From Batillaria attramentaria (Eukaryota > Mollusca > Gastropoda > Batillariidae): a stretch of 64,000 nucleotides of DNA. Shown here piece after piece: positions 12,701 through 26,417 of this stretch; within the stretch, counting starts at the first letter, position 1; each line of letters starts with the position of its first letter. The translations under genes and the position numbers were made by a program. The notes beneath the pieces are model-generated. The model ran no database searches, was not told where the DNA came from, and saw only the letters and a list, made by a program, of their open reading frames with translations. The stretch spans positions 47,501 to 111,500 of the forward strand of contig JACVVK020000314.1 of NCBI GenBank assembly GCA_018292915.2, written 5' to 3'.

Positions 12701-14468
12701 AGGATGTATCTTTAATAGCAGGGCCCGTATGTAAAACTCGAGGTTAATTTAACCAACGGCTACGGGCCTAACCCAGAATAGGACAAAACAAACAAAAAAG
12801 CAAAATTAATTAAAAAAGAAAGCGAAGAAAGAAAGACAAAAAATCCTTCTATAACGGCACAGGCTCCTTGCCGGAATGAACCCGCTTCCTGATTCCTGTA
12901 AAACAAAAAACAACAGAAAATTTAACGCTAGAGCTAGTTTAGTCCGAGGTTAGACTCTAACCCGGGGCTAAAATCCCTAACCTCGACTTCTACATGCGGA
13001 GCCTGAGCTGTGAATGCGAGACTGTCAGACAGTGTCGTTTACAAACTCCGTGAACCGGCAAGAATTCAAATTCTACTGCTCAGTCGTTGACCGCGTCGTG
13101 TCTCCTTCAGTCCTAGACGTTTTGTGTCTCGGCGTGAGGTCTAACTCCTGCTGACTCAGTGCCATTCTTTAAGATGCTGTCATTGTGAAGTGTCTAAGTG
13201 GCACGATGTTAAGCACAACCTAATGGATCAGAATCACTGATCAGTCTGTGGGCCTAACAATCTTAAAACTGATTGAGTCTTCCACAGCTTTGTTGAAAAC
13301 TTGTTGTGGTGCGTGTCAGCTCCGAGGGGTTAATTACAATCGATGTTTTGGTACCTTTGCTAAATTAAAAAAAAAAAAAAACTCTCTGCCAGTTCCAGTG
13401 GTGTTCCTCCCAGGTCATGGGTGGAATCCACGCAGGGCTCGGAAACTGGTACAATTTTTATAATGCCGCAGATGATGGAAATGAGGATGATGGTAAGATG
13501 ATGCTATGGACGTCCGTGTGGATTGGGACTGCGGGACAGGGCCGCATTCCACATTCCGCATCCTGTCATAAATATCCCAGCATTAACCAGGCCCGGGAAC
13601 TACGGCACCTGCGGTGCCTGCCGTGTAATCATCCACGTCATAAGACATGTCATACCAAGGGAAGCACCCCTAAAGTCGCACCCGTGAAGTGGGTGAATCT
13701 CGGCTGTGTGGCAACAGCCTCCCCATTGGGCCCATAGCACACCCGCTCTGGGTAGGAGCCGACCTAGGTAGGAAAAATCCCGCTTGCCTCGGCTGGGACT
13801 CGAACCCGGATCTCCCGGTCCATGGTCCGAAGTGCTAACCACTACACCCTCACCCTAACCACTACAATGCGGGGGCCGGTACCTTTGCTAAATTAATCAG
13901 AATGTATGCGTGATGCGCAGGGTACTCCAGGAGTACACGAACAAGCTTTTCTACTCTAACTGCGTAGTCTAACTTGCATTCAGCGTAACTGTGAAGTTTG
14001 GTTACTTAGCTATGATCAACATCCGAAACTGTGAGATGGTCCTTGACTTTTGAACGACCAGTATAGTAACGGAAATTCCCGATGGCCGTACCAACAGGTG
14101 TGTGCTTCAAGTCCCCATCCAGGATCTCCCAGTAAGACTGGTCCACGTCCCAAGTCTCCCACACTTGATTGATCGCGTTGATGAAGTAGCCCGGGTGACT
14201 GGCGTAGTCGTAAGATGCCGTGAACCTGGCACACAGCGGTTGTAGGAACATGTTAGTACTCGGGCAGTTGGTGGATAGGACACTTACCAACTGGGGTGGG
14301 GTCCAAGTTTCCGTCCAGAATATTCCAGAACTGACTGGCCGAGCTGTTTGCGAACACCCTGTTCACTGCCTCGATGAAGTAACCTAGGTCGACTCCGAAG
14401 TAGGTCGCAGTGAATCTGGATCCAGAATATACAAGGTGCAGAACTGTCTATCTCAGGTCACGTCGCGA

Positions 14469-14542
<74 letters not shown>

Positions 14543-17500
14543 CCAGCATCTAAAAACCAAAATCAAAACAACACAGGACATCCTCACTGAACAACAACAA
14601 ACACCGTGAAGCCATAGTATCAAACATGCTAGGAGAACGATTGATTTGAGAGTGGCGAGAGGGGGGAGAGAGAGGGTTAGGGGCGGGGGTAGGTCCCTAA
14701 AAATTTCAGGATGCAATAGTTTTAAGGATGCAAAGGCCGTATCTCTGATCGGTAATGATGACATCCACCCTGTCCCAACGGCGTCACTAACGGTAAGGCC
14801 TTTGCACATGCTGAGTGCCCCCAGCGAGCTCGCACTTTCGCCGAGTGGATTTTCTGTTCACACGATACCAGCGTGCACTGGACGGACTTCGCAGTCAGGG
14901 GAGACTGTCTCGAGGAAATAATAGAACCGTGTTCTATCAACAGGTGTGGCGACGGCATCCCTGAGCAGTGCCCTTTGCAAGCGGATTGAATTGGCGGGGA
15001 GCGCATGTTACCGCTGGTAGGCGTGCAAAAGGCTACGTAACACAGATGCAGATTCGGAGGAAAACGCTATATATTCTTCTTACACATAACGTTGCACATG
15101 ACACCCTAGAAATGCTTTAAAATTCACAAAAATAATTCACAAAAATCAAGCAGCCATAGACTCATGTGTAGAGTAAATTTCAACAAATTCCAATATTCCG
15201 TGTTTTTTCTTTTTTTATTGGGGGGGGGGGGGGGGGGGGGGCAATGTTGGCAGCGACCACATACCCCCTCATTCCACGGTCGTCTGCTGGCTCCTGTGCC
15301 AGCCGCGCATGAATACAAATAGTCCACAAGCCAGCCTCATTTTTTCCCTAATTTTACTATTACCTGGCATGAAACTTGTTTACAAAGCCAACAAAAAGCA
15401 CCAGATTGCCATTTGTTTTTTTTTACTCTGCACACAAATTTTAAAAGGGGCAAAGATTTTCTACTATATTTAGCCGACTGGTCACTACATGACCCGGAAG
15501 CTAATACCGCTCTGTAACCAAAAATCGTCACGTGTGACAGAGGTTTTAGTGAAGCTGATGGGACAGAGTTGTGATGACATGACATAAATTCACACTTCCG
15601 TTACCTTCTCTGCACCGACTCCTCCCGTTATTAACACGAGTGGCGTCTGCTGACATCCGCGTAACTAGAGATGATATCTTTGTTATTACCTGCATCCTAC
15701 TTTATCGGTGAGTCGGTTCCCGTATTACAGAACTCGATCATCTCCTTGAGCAGATGACGGCACAACACGCTTTATCTTTTATTGTATGGACAAAGCTACA
15801 GCAAAGGTTGTCTGGTGGTGTAGGGTCCATTTCAACTAACATTCAAAGGAGCATGGGTTAAATTTTCCAAGCTTACAGATCAACCTTGGTTGCTTAAGAT
15901 GTCGAATGAATTTATCATTTAGACACGTGCAAAATTATAGCTTTCCGCGCGCCGTTGTTGGTAGACTATGAACCAAAATGTACGTCTGCTGAAAGCTCGC
16001 GTCACGCGGGGTTACCGGTCGTTCTGAAGCAACACGTTCCTGTCATGTGACACCCAGTTTGCATATGGGGAGCCGGGATGGCCGAATGGTAGAACGTTGG
16101 GCTTTCACTGCTCGGATCGTGAGTTGGAATCTCTGCTGGGGTGCAATATTTGTGCTGGCCTTTTCAGTCTCGTTGCCCCGCTTTTGATATCTCCCATACG
16201 TGGTGGAAAAGAACTCCCAAACACCCACCCACCCACCCGCTGACCACCCCACCCAATTTAGCTCCAAGATAGTCTCCGCAGGGCGCTGTCTTGCGCAACA
16301 CTTCACAGGATCTGATCGAAACACCCTCTTTTCTTTGACAATTTGAAAACTGAAATTGGAGCTGAAATTGAATGCTGAACCGAAGATCGCAGTCCTACGG
16401 CAAAACAAGACTTGAAGTTAAAAATTTAAAACGAGAATGACAATCAGCGATCTCACCTGAAGTCAGAGTTGGTTTCCGCAGCCTCCTCCAGCATGTAGAA
16501 CAGTGTTTTGGAACGTGTGCGCTCGAGCGTAACCTCTGTTTCAAATGTGGGGTCTTTGATGAAGTTGGTTGCCCTTAGCGTTACGGTCTTGAAGTTTCTA
16601 TGGTCTGGTTTCTCCAGCAGGTTGCATTTGGAGCAGTTGGCAATCTCATCAGACGAGGCCTCAACTGCTTTGCAGCCACGCCTGTGTGTGCAGGAAAACA
16701 TGAATGATGATCGGTTCTTCTGATTAGTGCGAATCAATACGAACACATACAAAGGCATGTGAACGCACACCGAGACATACGAACACATACAAAGACATGG
16801 GAACGCACACCGAGACATACGAACACATACAAAGACATGGGAACGCACACCGAGACATACGAACACATACAAAGACATGGGAACGCACACCGAGACATAC
16901 GAACACATACAAAGACATGGGAACGCACACCGAGACATACGAACACATACAAAGACATGGGAACGCACACCGAGACATACGAACACATACAAAGACATGG
17001 GAACGCACACCGAAACATACGAACACATACAAAGACATGGGAACGCACACCGAGACATACGAACACATACAAAGACATGGGAACGCACACCGAGACATAC
17101 GAACACATACAAAGACATGGGAACGCACACCGAGACATACGAACACATACAAAGCCATGTGAACGCACACCGAGACATACGAACACATACAAAGACATGT
17201 GAACGCACACCGAGACATACGAACACATACAAAGACATGGGAACGCACACCGAGACATACGAACACATACAAAGACATGGGAACGCACACCGAGACATAC
17301 GAACACATACAAAGACATGGGAACGCACACCGAGACATACGAACACATACAAAGACATGGGAACGCACACCGAAACATACGAACACATACAAAGACATGG
17401 GAACGCACACCGAGACATACGAACACATACAAAGACATGGGAACGCACACCGAGACATACGAACACATACAAAGACATGGGAACGCACACCGAGACATAC

Positions 17501-18629
17501 GAACACATACAAAGACATGGGAACGCACACCGAGACATACGAACACACACAGAGACATGGGAACGCACGCGAAGACATACGAACACATACAAAGACATGG
17601 GAACGCACACCGAGACATACGAACACATACAAAGGCATGTGAACGCACACCGAGACATACGAACACATACAAAGGCATGTGAACGCACACCGAGACATAC
17701 GAACACATACAAAGGCATGTGAACGCACACCGAGACATACGAACACACACAGAGACATGTGAACGCACACCGAGACATGTGAACGCACGCGAAGACATAC
17801 GAACACATACAAAGACATGGGAACGCACACCGAGACATACGAACACATACAAAGGCATGTGAACGCACACCGAGACATACGAACACATACAAAGGCATGT
17901 GAACGCACACCGAGACATACGAACACATACAAAGGCATGTGAACGCACACCGAGACATACGAACACACACAGAGACATGTGAACGCACACCGAGACATGT
18001 GAACGCACGCGAAGACATACGAACACATACAAAGGCATGTGAACGCACGCGAAGACATACGAACACATACAAAGACATGGGAACGCACACGAAGACATAC
18101 GAACGCATAGGCAGACATACGAACGCATAGGAAGATATACGAACGCATAGCAAGACATACGAACGCATAGACAGACATACGAACGCATGCGAAACTAAAC
18201 AGAATCACAAAAATATATGAGGAGCAACCATAGTTGGAACTTTTTTTACCCCCCCCCTCCCCCCCCCCCCCCCACCCCGATTGCACATACGCGCAAAGGC
18301 ACGCTTTTTTCCATTTATTTTGTAACTGCTGATGATACTGCATGAGTTTGGTGTGTTTGCACTGTTTACTAAACTCAACTCAACTAAACTCAACTCAACT
18401 CAACTCAACTCAACTCAACTCAACTCAACTCAACTCAACTCAACTGAACCTCCGAGTGTAAACATCAACAACAGAAAAAGTAAAACCTGTGCTTTTAACT
18501 GAAACCATAATTACACCGTAAGTACAGTTACCTATCATCACACTTTTCACGGCGAAACAACCAAGCGTCAGAAACTGCCACAACTCCAAAACAAACGAAA
18601 GCGATGATAAGAAGCGTATTTTGGGCCAT
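9744..18629 (-). CDS. Copy B: intact secreted transcobalamin-C-like (DUF4430) protein, 174/176 aa
   Basis: Exons are: 1 (18629-18532), 2 (16681-16457, 225 nt), 3a (14415-14288) or 3b (14225-14092), and 4 (9817-9744). Phases fit at every junction, giving 174 residues with 3a or 176 with 3b. The order is: signal peptide (residues 1-20); a short Cys-containing segment (KC, then GC, NCSKC); strands with NFKTVTLRATNF; the helix SKTLFYMLEEAAETNSDF; the variable 3a/3b segment; and the last strand [19 protein letters not shown] before a short tail and TGA. Transcobalamin and intrinsic factor beta-domains share the EEAA-type helix, the YW core and the final Y-V-DGD/E-T-F-W strand. Those domains cap cobalamin next to a barrel domain, which is absent here, so cobalamin binding is a guess. 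It has a TATA box and a signal peptide. The 4.3-kb last intron is full of insertions. Confidence 0.8.
10119..11233. mobile_element. 1.1-kb insertion with GGCTCCCTTGTG terminal inverted repeats and a satellite core, copy B only
   Basis: GGCTCCCTTGTG at 10141 is mirrored by CACAAGGGAGCC ending at 11229. Inside are about seven tandem units of roughly 145 bp. Each contains GACCTTGACCTTGAGTC-like sequence followed by its complement, at about 10157, 10285, 10438, 10573, 10722, 10868 and 11010. Copies C and D have the empty site (near 21505 and 32550), where GATAATAAAA runs straight into GGGAGTGG. There is no transposase ORF, so this is a non-autonomous element. Its layout recalls mollusc elements with a tandem-repeat core, but the family is not established. 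Confidence 0.75.
11783..12241. mobile_element. 459-bp foldback/MITE-like element with long inverted repeats (copy B)
   Basis: The left arm begins TCATTCCCGTTCC and the right arm ends GGAACGGGAATGA. The arms are imperfectly complementary over about 85 bp. A 7-bp direct repeat ACTAGAT flanks both sides (11776-11782 and 12242-12248). Same-length copies are at 22057 and 33113, and an older relative is at 44.46 kb. ORFs inside are short and shared in both directions, as expected of a palindrome. No transposase is present. Confidence 0.85.
12250..13349. other. Intronic sequence without recognised features (copy B last intron)
   Basis: This is moderately GC-balanced sequence repeated almost unchanged in C (22.5-23.6 kb) and D (33.6-34.7 kb). 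Only an A-rich stretch (about 12780-12850) and a few short palindromes stand out. No splice-framed exon was found. Confidence 0.5.
13368..13877 (-). mobile_element. tRNA-derived SINE, family 2, with 18-bp target-site duplication (copy B)
   Basis: Read on the minus strand, the head has TAGTGGTTAGCAC-like A-box and GGTTCGAGTCCC B-box sequence near 13795-13850. A body of about 400 bp follows. Exact direct repeats GGTACCTTTGCTAAATTA flank it at 13350-13367 and 13878-13895. It is present at the same site in C and D, so it predates their split. A separate plus-strand copy lies at 46.1 kb. Confidence 0.9.
14092..14415 (-). CDS. Mutually exclusive exon pair 3a/3b of copy B
   Basis: 3a spans 14415-14288 (128 nt, donor GTAAGT) and 3b spans 14225-14092 (134 nt, donor GTACGG), with a 62-nt spacer. 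Both fit exon 2 upstream and exon 4 downstream in phase. 3b has YASHPGY where copy A has YAGHPGY. 3a is unchanged between copies. Confidence 0.8.
14475..14539. repeat. (AC)n array upstream of exon 3a, copy B
   Basis: About 32 dinucleotide units; (UG)n in the transcript, 59 nt before the 3a acceptor. Confidence 0.95.
14795..15035. repeat. Dispersed repeat bounded by TTTGCAC-like ends (copy B)
   Basis: From CCTTTGCACATGCTGAGTGC to GGTAGGCGTGCAAAAG this block is shared with 25.07-25.31, 36.12-36.36 and, diverged, 48.57-48.84 kb. The ends are partly inverted repeats of each other, suggesting a MITE-like element. No coding content. Confidence 0.5.
15100..16060. other. Intron 2 of copy B, gene-free
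   Basis: It contains a G run at about 15220-15241 and otherwise unremarkable sequence shared by C and D. It lacks the CAGGGGCG-ended insertion that C and D have at the equivalent of about 15740. Confidence 0.6.
16067..16236 (+). mobile_element. tRNA-derived SINE, family 1 (copy B)
   Basis: GGGAGCCGGGATGGCCGAAT starts the tRNA-like head. An impaired B box follows (TGAGTTGGAATCT), then the family body TTTGTGCTGGCCTTTTC and a CCCACC-rich end. The same insertion is present at 26747 and 37787 and, gapped, at 6036. Confidence 0.8.
16739..18190. repeat. 40-bp minisatellite, copy B (about 36 units)
   Basis: This is nearly perfect tandem repetition of a 40-bp unit made of two related 20-bp halves, in intron 1 of copy B. 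Because 40 is not a multiple of 3 and the unit has no stop on the minus strand, all three minus frames stay open across it as a Cys/Val/Met-rich pattern. One of these frames runs directly into exon 2. I treat it as intronic because the exon 2 acceptor and phase are clear. Confidence 0.95.
18367..18445. repeat. (CAACT)n pentanucleotide array, copy B
   Basis: About 15 units with one or two variants, in intron 1 close to the exon 1 donor. Confidence 0.95.
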
Positions 18630-18757
18630 GCCTGCCACAGCGTGGAAATGTTCGCCTGCGACGATACAACACTTAAAACACAAACTATCAACTTTTCGAT
18701 AAACCAGCCGAAATGGCGAGATGACGAAGAATGAAAATCTGTTATGCGAAAAATCCC

Positions 18758-18764
18758 TTTTATA
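18758..18764 (-). promoter_or_regulatory. TATA box of copy B
   Basis: The minus strand reads CACTATAAAAGGG about 130 bp upstream of the ATG, a textbook TATA context. A start about 30 bp downstream would give a 5' UTR of roughly 95 nt. Confidence 0.7.
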
Positions 18765-18779
18765 GTGCGATGTTTATAA

Positions 18780-20930
<2,151 letters not shown>

Positions 20931-20933
20931 ACA

Positions 20934-20985
20934 CACACACACACACACACACACGCACGCACGCACGCACACGTACGCACGCACG

Positions 20986-21071
<86 letters not shown>
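20934..21071. repeat. (CA)n with CGCA/CGCG interruptions downstream of copy C
   Basis: Alternating purine-pyrimidine array immediately 3' of the copy C terminal exon. Confidence 0.95.
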
Positions 21072-21073
<2 letters not shown>

Positions 21074-22056
21074 TCAGCTTGTTTGCGGGCGTTTAATGAT
21101 TTCACAAAACTCAAGGGTGCAGCATGTGGTGGTTTCAATGGCTGCCATCCCAAGTTGTCAAGTTGAACGTCACTGTCTCTCCATCCTTTGGTACATAGGA
21201 GCTGGCACCTGTGTAACACAGAGGGGTAAAAGTGACATTAATAGGAAAACCGGTTGAATCAAAGCACGGTTGGCCCTTTGTGTGAAAAGTACATGCACTT
21301 GGGTCATCACAACAGTCGGCTGATTTTTTTTTTCTTTTTCTTTTTTTGACGGAGCTTGCGATATTTTCATCCAGTGTCAAATCTGCTTAAAATTAAAAGA
21401 GTTCGAGTGATTAAAATGAATGTGAAGACTTTACAAACCAGACTACGTTTTGCTTCCTGTAAACAACAAGGCATCTGAACGGATGCTGACAGAGAATGAC
21501 TCCTGATAATAAAAGAAGGGAGTGGTGGTTAAGCAGAAACCAAGAGATAAAGCACGTTTTCGATTCCAACACTTCTGTCACTGAGCACGCTATAACCTTC
21601 TTCAGCTTAGTGTTAACCGGCCGGGATGTCCTTGCTGGCAAACAAGAGCAATACGTGTACACATGAAGGCCGCGCGACGTTTCACACTGACGGCTAACAA
21701 CAGGAGCAGACAGGTTAATTTACACGCGCTATTCAGAGTCCGCATTCACTCTGCACCACAGTTCTAAGCCCGCCTTTTCGCACGTGCGTTTGAAACTCTG
21801 TTTTAATAGATTAAAGAAACATCGTGTTACTCTTAGTGAGGCAAAAAGTGTTTGGTACAGACGCCGCCAGTTCTCGGTCAGTGGTTTGCCCAAAGTCTCT
21901 TTTAGAGCTCTGTAAACCTGTAATGTTGCGATCCATCCAATGTGAACTGTACTCCCTGACCGAATTTAGTACGTATCGAGTACAGCGGCAGCCATTAGGA
22001 CTCGTCTGCTCCACACAAACTGGTGACGACACCGGATGTGCCCGTCAACACTAGAT

Positions 22057-22515
22057 TCATTCCCGTTCCTGGGGCCTGACGCTACTCTTGGCCCCCACGA
22101 CGACGCCAACTCGGGCTAACCGAAACGGGTTGAGCTCAGAAGAAGGAAAAATCAAACTACTCTGTGACAAAGAAAGTGGACAGTTGCGAACAACTTTGAG
22201 GTTCCCGTGTTATTTCACAGTGTGCACAGAAGCGGTGAAAACTGTTGCATTCACCATCACCAGCACCAGTACATTCTCGGCATGTTTCGAGATTAGTACC
22301 TGCATAAGTAATCTCCCTTGCCGCAACAAGCACGCATTTTTCGCGGCGGAGCACAAAGCTGCCACGAAAAATGGTTGATTGCTGCGTGTCTATGTGTGCA
22401 CGGGGGACTACTCATGCCTTCTTAGGCATTACTAAGCTCAGCCCAGTTTCGGTTAGACCGAGGTGGCGTCGTCGGGGGGTCCAAGAGTAGCGTTAGGCCC
22501 CCGGAACGGGAATGA
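22057..22515. mobile_element. 459-bp foldback element (copy C)
   Basis: Same element, length and ACTAGAT flanks as at 11783, at the homologous intronic site, so it was copied with the unit and not newly inserted. Confidence 0.85.
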
Positions 22516-22519
22516 ACTA

Positions 22520-23618
22520 GATTTCACGATGTTGTCAGTACGTGTTGCTTCTGCGTTAGTTGTGCCAGTACTTCATACACGTGCTAGGCGAGAAAATCGC
22601 TGCTAACCAAATGTCCACGTGTGTCCCGAGAGGGACGCTAAAGGGGTGCAAGCGCCGTAAGTAGGTCAGATTGACTGCGTGCGCATGGGTCTCGTACTGA
22701 CCTGTGACTACACGGGACTGAACCAAAAAGCCATGCCAGTCCGCATCGTGTGTGTGTTTACAGTTGTAGGGTAATTAGCTGTCACGTGATACCAATGCCT
22801 ATTTATGGTTCTACGGCATCACGGGATAACCCGTAGTAGCCGGTAGACTCGCATTTTAGCTCATATCTTAGCAACGAAGGCCCGGAAAGGGCTTAGATTT
22901 TGCTCACAATTAAATGAGACTGTTCTTGTCACCGCAATAAGCGTAGGTCGATCTGTGAGCTTTGAAAAAGCTGCAGGATGTATCTTTAATAGCAGAGCCC
23001 GTATGTAAAACTCGAGGTTAATTTAACCAACGGCTACGGGCCTAACCCAGAATAGGACAAAACAAACAAAAAAGCAAAATTAATTCAAAAAGAAAGCGAA
23101 GAAAGAAAGACAAAAAATCCTTCTATAACGGCACAGGCTCCTTGCCGGAATGAACCCGCTTCCTGATTCCTGTAAAACAAAAAACAACAGAAAATTTAAC
23201 GCTAGAGCTAGTTTAGTCCGAGGTTAGACTCTAACCCGGGGCTAAAATCCCTAACCTCGACTTCTACATGCGGAGCCTGAGCTGTGAATGCGACTGTCAG
23301 ACAGTGTCGTTTACAAACTCCGTGAACCGGCAAGAATTCAAATTCTACTGCTCAGTCGTTGACCGCGTCGTGTCTCCTTCAGTCCTAGACGTTTTGTGCC
23401 TCGGCGTGAGGTCTAACTCCTGCTGACTCAGTGCCATTCTTTAAGATGCTGTCATTGTGAAGTGTCTAAGTGGCACGATGTTAAGCACAACCTAAATGGC
23501 TCAGAACCACTGATCTGTGGGCCTAACAATCTTAAAACTGATTGAGTCTTCCACAGCTTTGTTGCAAACTTGTTGTGGTGCGTGTCAGCTCCGAGGGGTT
23601 AATTACAATCGATGTTTT
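22520..23618. other. Intronic sequence without recognised features (copy C)
   Basis: Near-identical to 12.25-13.35 kb. Nothing coding seen. Confidence 0.5.
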
Positions 23619-23636
23619 GGTACCTTTGCTAAATTA

Positions 23637-24144
23637 AAAAAAAAAAAACTCTCTGCCAGTTCCAGTGGTGTTCCTCCCAGGTCATGGGTGGAATCCACGC
23701 AGGGCTCGGAAACTGGGGCAATTTTTATAATGCCGCAGATGATGGAAATGAGGATGATGGTAAGATGATGCTATGGAGGTCCGTGTGGATTGGGACTGCG
23801 GGACAGGGCCGCATTCCACATTCCGCATCCTGTCATAAATATCCCAGCATTAACCCGGCCCGGGAACTACGGCACCTGCGGTGCCTGCCGTGTAATCATC
23901 CACGTCATAAGACATGTCATACCAAGGGAAGCACCCCTAAAGTCGCACCCGTGAAGTGGGTGAATCTCGGCTGTGTGGCAACAGCCTCCCCATTGGGCCC
24001 ATAGCACACCCGCTCTGGGTAGGAGCCGACCTAGGTAGGAAAAATCCCGCTTGCCTCGGCTGGGACTCTAACCCGGATCTCCCGGTCCATGGTCCGAAGT
24101 GCTAACCACTACACCCTCACCCTAACCACTACACTGCGGGGGCC
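23637..24144 (-). mobile_element. tRNA-derived SINE, family 2 (copy C)
   Basis: Same insertion as at 13368, with the target-site duplication GGTACCTTTGCTAAATTA at 23619-23636 and 24145-24162. The B-box region has one change (CTAACCC for CGAACCC on the plus strand). Confidence 0.9.
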
Positions 24145-24358
24145 GGTACCTTTGCTAAATTAATCAGAATGTATGCGTGATGCGCAGGGTACTCCAGGAG
24201 TACACGAACAAGCTTTTCTACTCTAACTGCGTAGTCTAACTTGCATTCAGCGTAACTGTGAAGTTTGGTTACTTAGCTATGATCAACATCCGAAACTGTG
24301 AGATGGTCCTTGACTTTTGAACGACCAGTATAGTAACGGAAATTCCCGATGGCCGTAC

Positions 24359-24666
24359 CAACAGGTGTGTGCTTCAAGTCCCCATCCAGGATCTCCCAGT
24401 AAGACTGGTCCACGTCCCAAGTCTCCCACACTTGATTGATCGCGTTGATGAAGTAGCCCGGGTGACTGGCGTAGTCGTAAGATGCCGTGAACCTGGCACA
24501 CAGCGGTTATAGGAACGTGTTAGTACTCGGGCACTTACCAACTGGGGTGGGGTCCAAGTTTCCGTCCAGAATATTCCAGAACTGACTGGCCGAGCTGTTT
24601 GCGAACACCCTGTTCACTGCCTCGATGAAGTAACCTAGGTCGACTCCGAAGTAGGTCGCAGTGAAT
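24359..24666 (-). CDS. Exon pair 3a/3b of copy C
   Basis: 3a spans 24666-24539 and 3b spans 24492-24359. The spacer is 46 nt, 16 nt shorter than in B and D through a deletion next to the 3a donor. Both frames remain open. Confidence 0.75.
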
Positions 24667-24720
24667 CTGGATCCAGAATATACAAGGTGCAGAACTGTCT
24701 ATCACAGGTCACGTCGCGAA

Positions 24721-24824
<104 letters not shown>

Positions 24825-25069
24825 CCAGCATCTAAAAACCAAAATCAAAACAACACAGGACATCCTCACTGAACAACAACAAACACCGTGAAGCCATATG
24901 CTAGGAGAACGATTGATTTGAGAGTGGCGAGAGGGGGGAGAGAGAGGTTTAGGGGCGGGGGTAGGTCCCTAAAAATTTCAGGATGCAATAGTTTTAAGGA
25001 TGCAAAGGCCGTATCTCTGATCGGTAATGATGACATCCACCCTGTCCCAACGGCGTCACTAACGGTAAG

Positions 25070-25312
25070 GCCTTTGCACATGCTGAGTGCCCCCAGCGAG
25101 CTCGCACTTTCGCCGAGTGGATTTTCTGTTCACACGATACCAGCGTGCACTGGGCGGACTTCGCAGTCAGCGGCGACTGGCTGGCGTCTCGAGGAAATAA
25201 TAGAACCGTGTTCTATCAACAGGTGTGGCGACGGCATCCCTGAGCAGTGCCCTTTGCAAGCGGATTGAATTGGCTGGGAGCGCATGTTACCGCTGGTAGG
25301 CGTGCAAAAGGC
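25070..25312. repeat. Dispersed TTTGCAC-ended repeat (copy C)
   Basis: Homologue of 14795-15035, slightly longer, retaining CAGCGGCGACTGGCTGGCG, which is shortened in B. Confidence 0.5.
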
Positions 25313-26020
25313 TACGTAACACAGATGCAGATTCGGAGGAAAACGCTATATATTCCTCTTACACATAACGTTGCACATGACACCCTAGAAATGCTTTAAA
25401 ATTCACAAAAATAATTCACAAAAATCAAGCAGCCATAGACTCATGTGTAGAGTAAATTTCAACAAATTCAAATATTCCGGTGTTTTTTTTTGTTTTTTGT
25501 TTTTTTTTTGGGGGGGGGGGGGGCAATGTTGGCAGCGACCACATACACCCCCTCATTCCACGGTCGTCTGCTGGCTCCTGTGCCAGCCGCGCATGAATAC
25601 AAATAGTCCACAAGCCAGCCTCATTTTTCCCTAATTTTACTATTACCTGGCATGAAACTTGTTTACAAAGCCAACAAAAAGCACCAGATTGCCATTTTTT
25701 ACTCTGCACACAAATTTTAAAAGGGGCAAAGATTTTCTACTATATATAGCCGAGTTCTTACTACATGACCCGGAAGCTAATACCGCTCTGTAACCAAAAA
25801 TCGTCACGTGTGACAGAGGTTTTAGTGAAGCTGATGGGACAGAGTTGTGATGACATGACATAAATTCACACTTCCGTTACCTTCTCTGCACCGACTCCTC
25901 CCGTTATTAACACGAGTGGCGTCTGCTGACATCCGCGTAACTACAGATGGTATCTTTGTTATTACCTGCATCCTACTTTATCGGTGAGTCGGTTCCCGTA
26001 TTACAGAACTCAATCATCTC

Positions 26021-26417
26021 CAGGGGCGCCGGAAGATGTTGGGGGAGGGGGGGCAGAATCTCGGACGGGGGAACGTTGCCCGAAGAAAGTGAAAAGCGGG
26101 GGGGGGGGGGGGGGGGGGGGGGAGGGGGGCGATCAAATGCGGTGTAGACAAAAAAAACCTTTACGAACCAGGACGTTGCCCGAAAAAAGTGACTCGTGAA
26201 AAGCGGGGGGGGGGGGGGGGGGGGCAATCAGAGGAGCGGACAGCCTTGTAGGGGAAGAGGTAGGGGAAGGGGGGGGGGGCAAGACCATGGCTTTGCCCCC
26301 CCTTTTGCCATAGTCACCTGATTTTCCAGGGGGGGCAAAAAGACACTCTTGCCCCCCCTGCTTGGGTACAGGGGGGGGGCAGCTGCCCCCCCTGCCCCCC
26401 CGGTTCCGGCGCCCCTG
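26021..26417. mobile_element. hAT-like MITE with CAGGGGCGCCGGAA inverted ends (copy C)
   Basis: A perfect 14-bp terminal inverted repeat bounds 397 bp of very G-rich sequence that also contains internal C/G inverted blocks. CAGGGGCG ends are typical of hAT-superfamily elements. The flanks (CATCTC/ATTCTC) give only an imperfect target duplication. Copy B has the uninterrupted site near 15740. No transposase. Confidence 0.75.

Noticed and set aside
13417..13737. 106-codon ORF repeated in three copies
   Set aside because: Antisense of SINE family 2.
16739..18190. CRISPR-like array (regular repeats)
   Set aside because: Units are head-to-tail with no unique spacers, in a eukaryotic intron; this is a minisatellite.
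16453..18343. Long minus-strand ORFs of about 480-570 codons across the minisatellite
   Set aside because: All three frames are open because the 40-bp unit lacks stops. Exon 2 has a clear splice acceptor inside, so the repeat part is intronic. Kept only as a finding to test.
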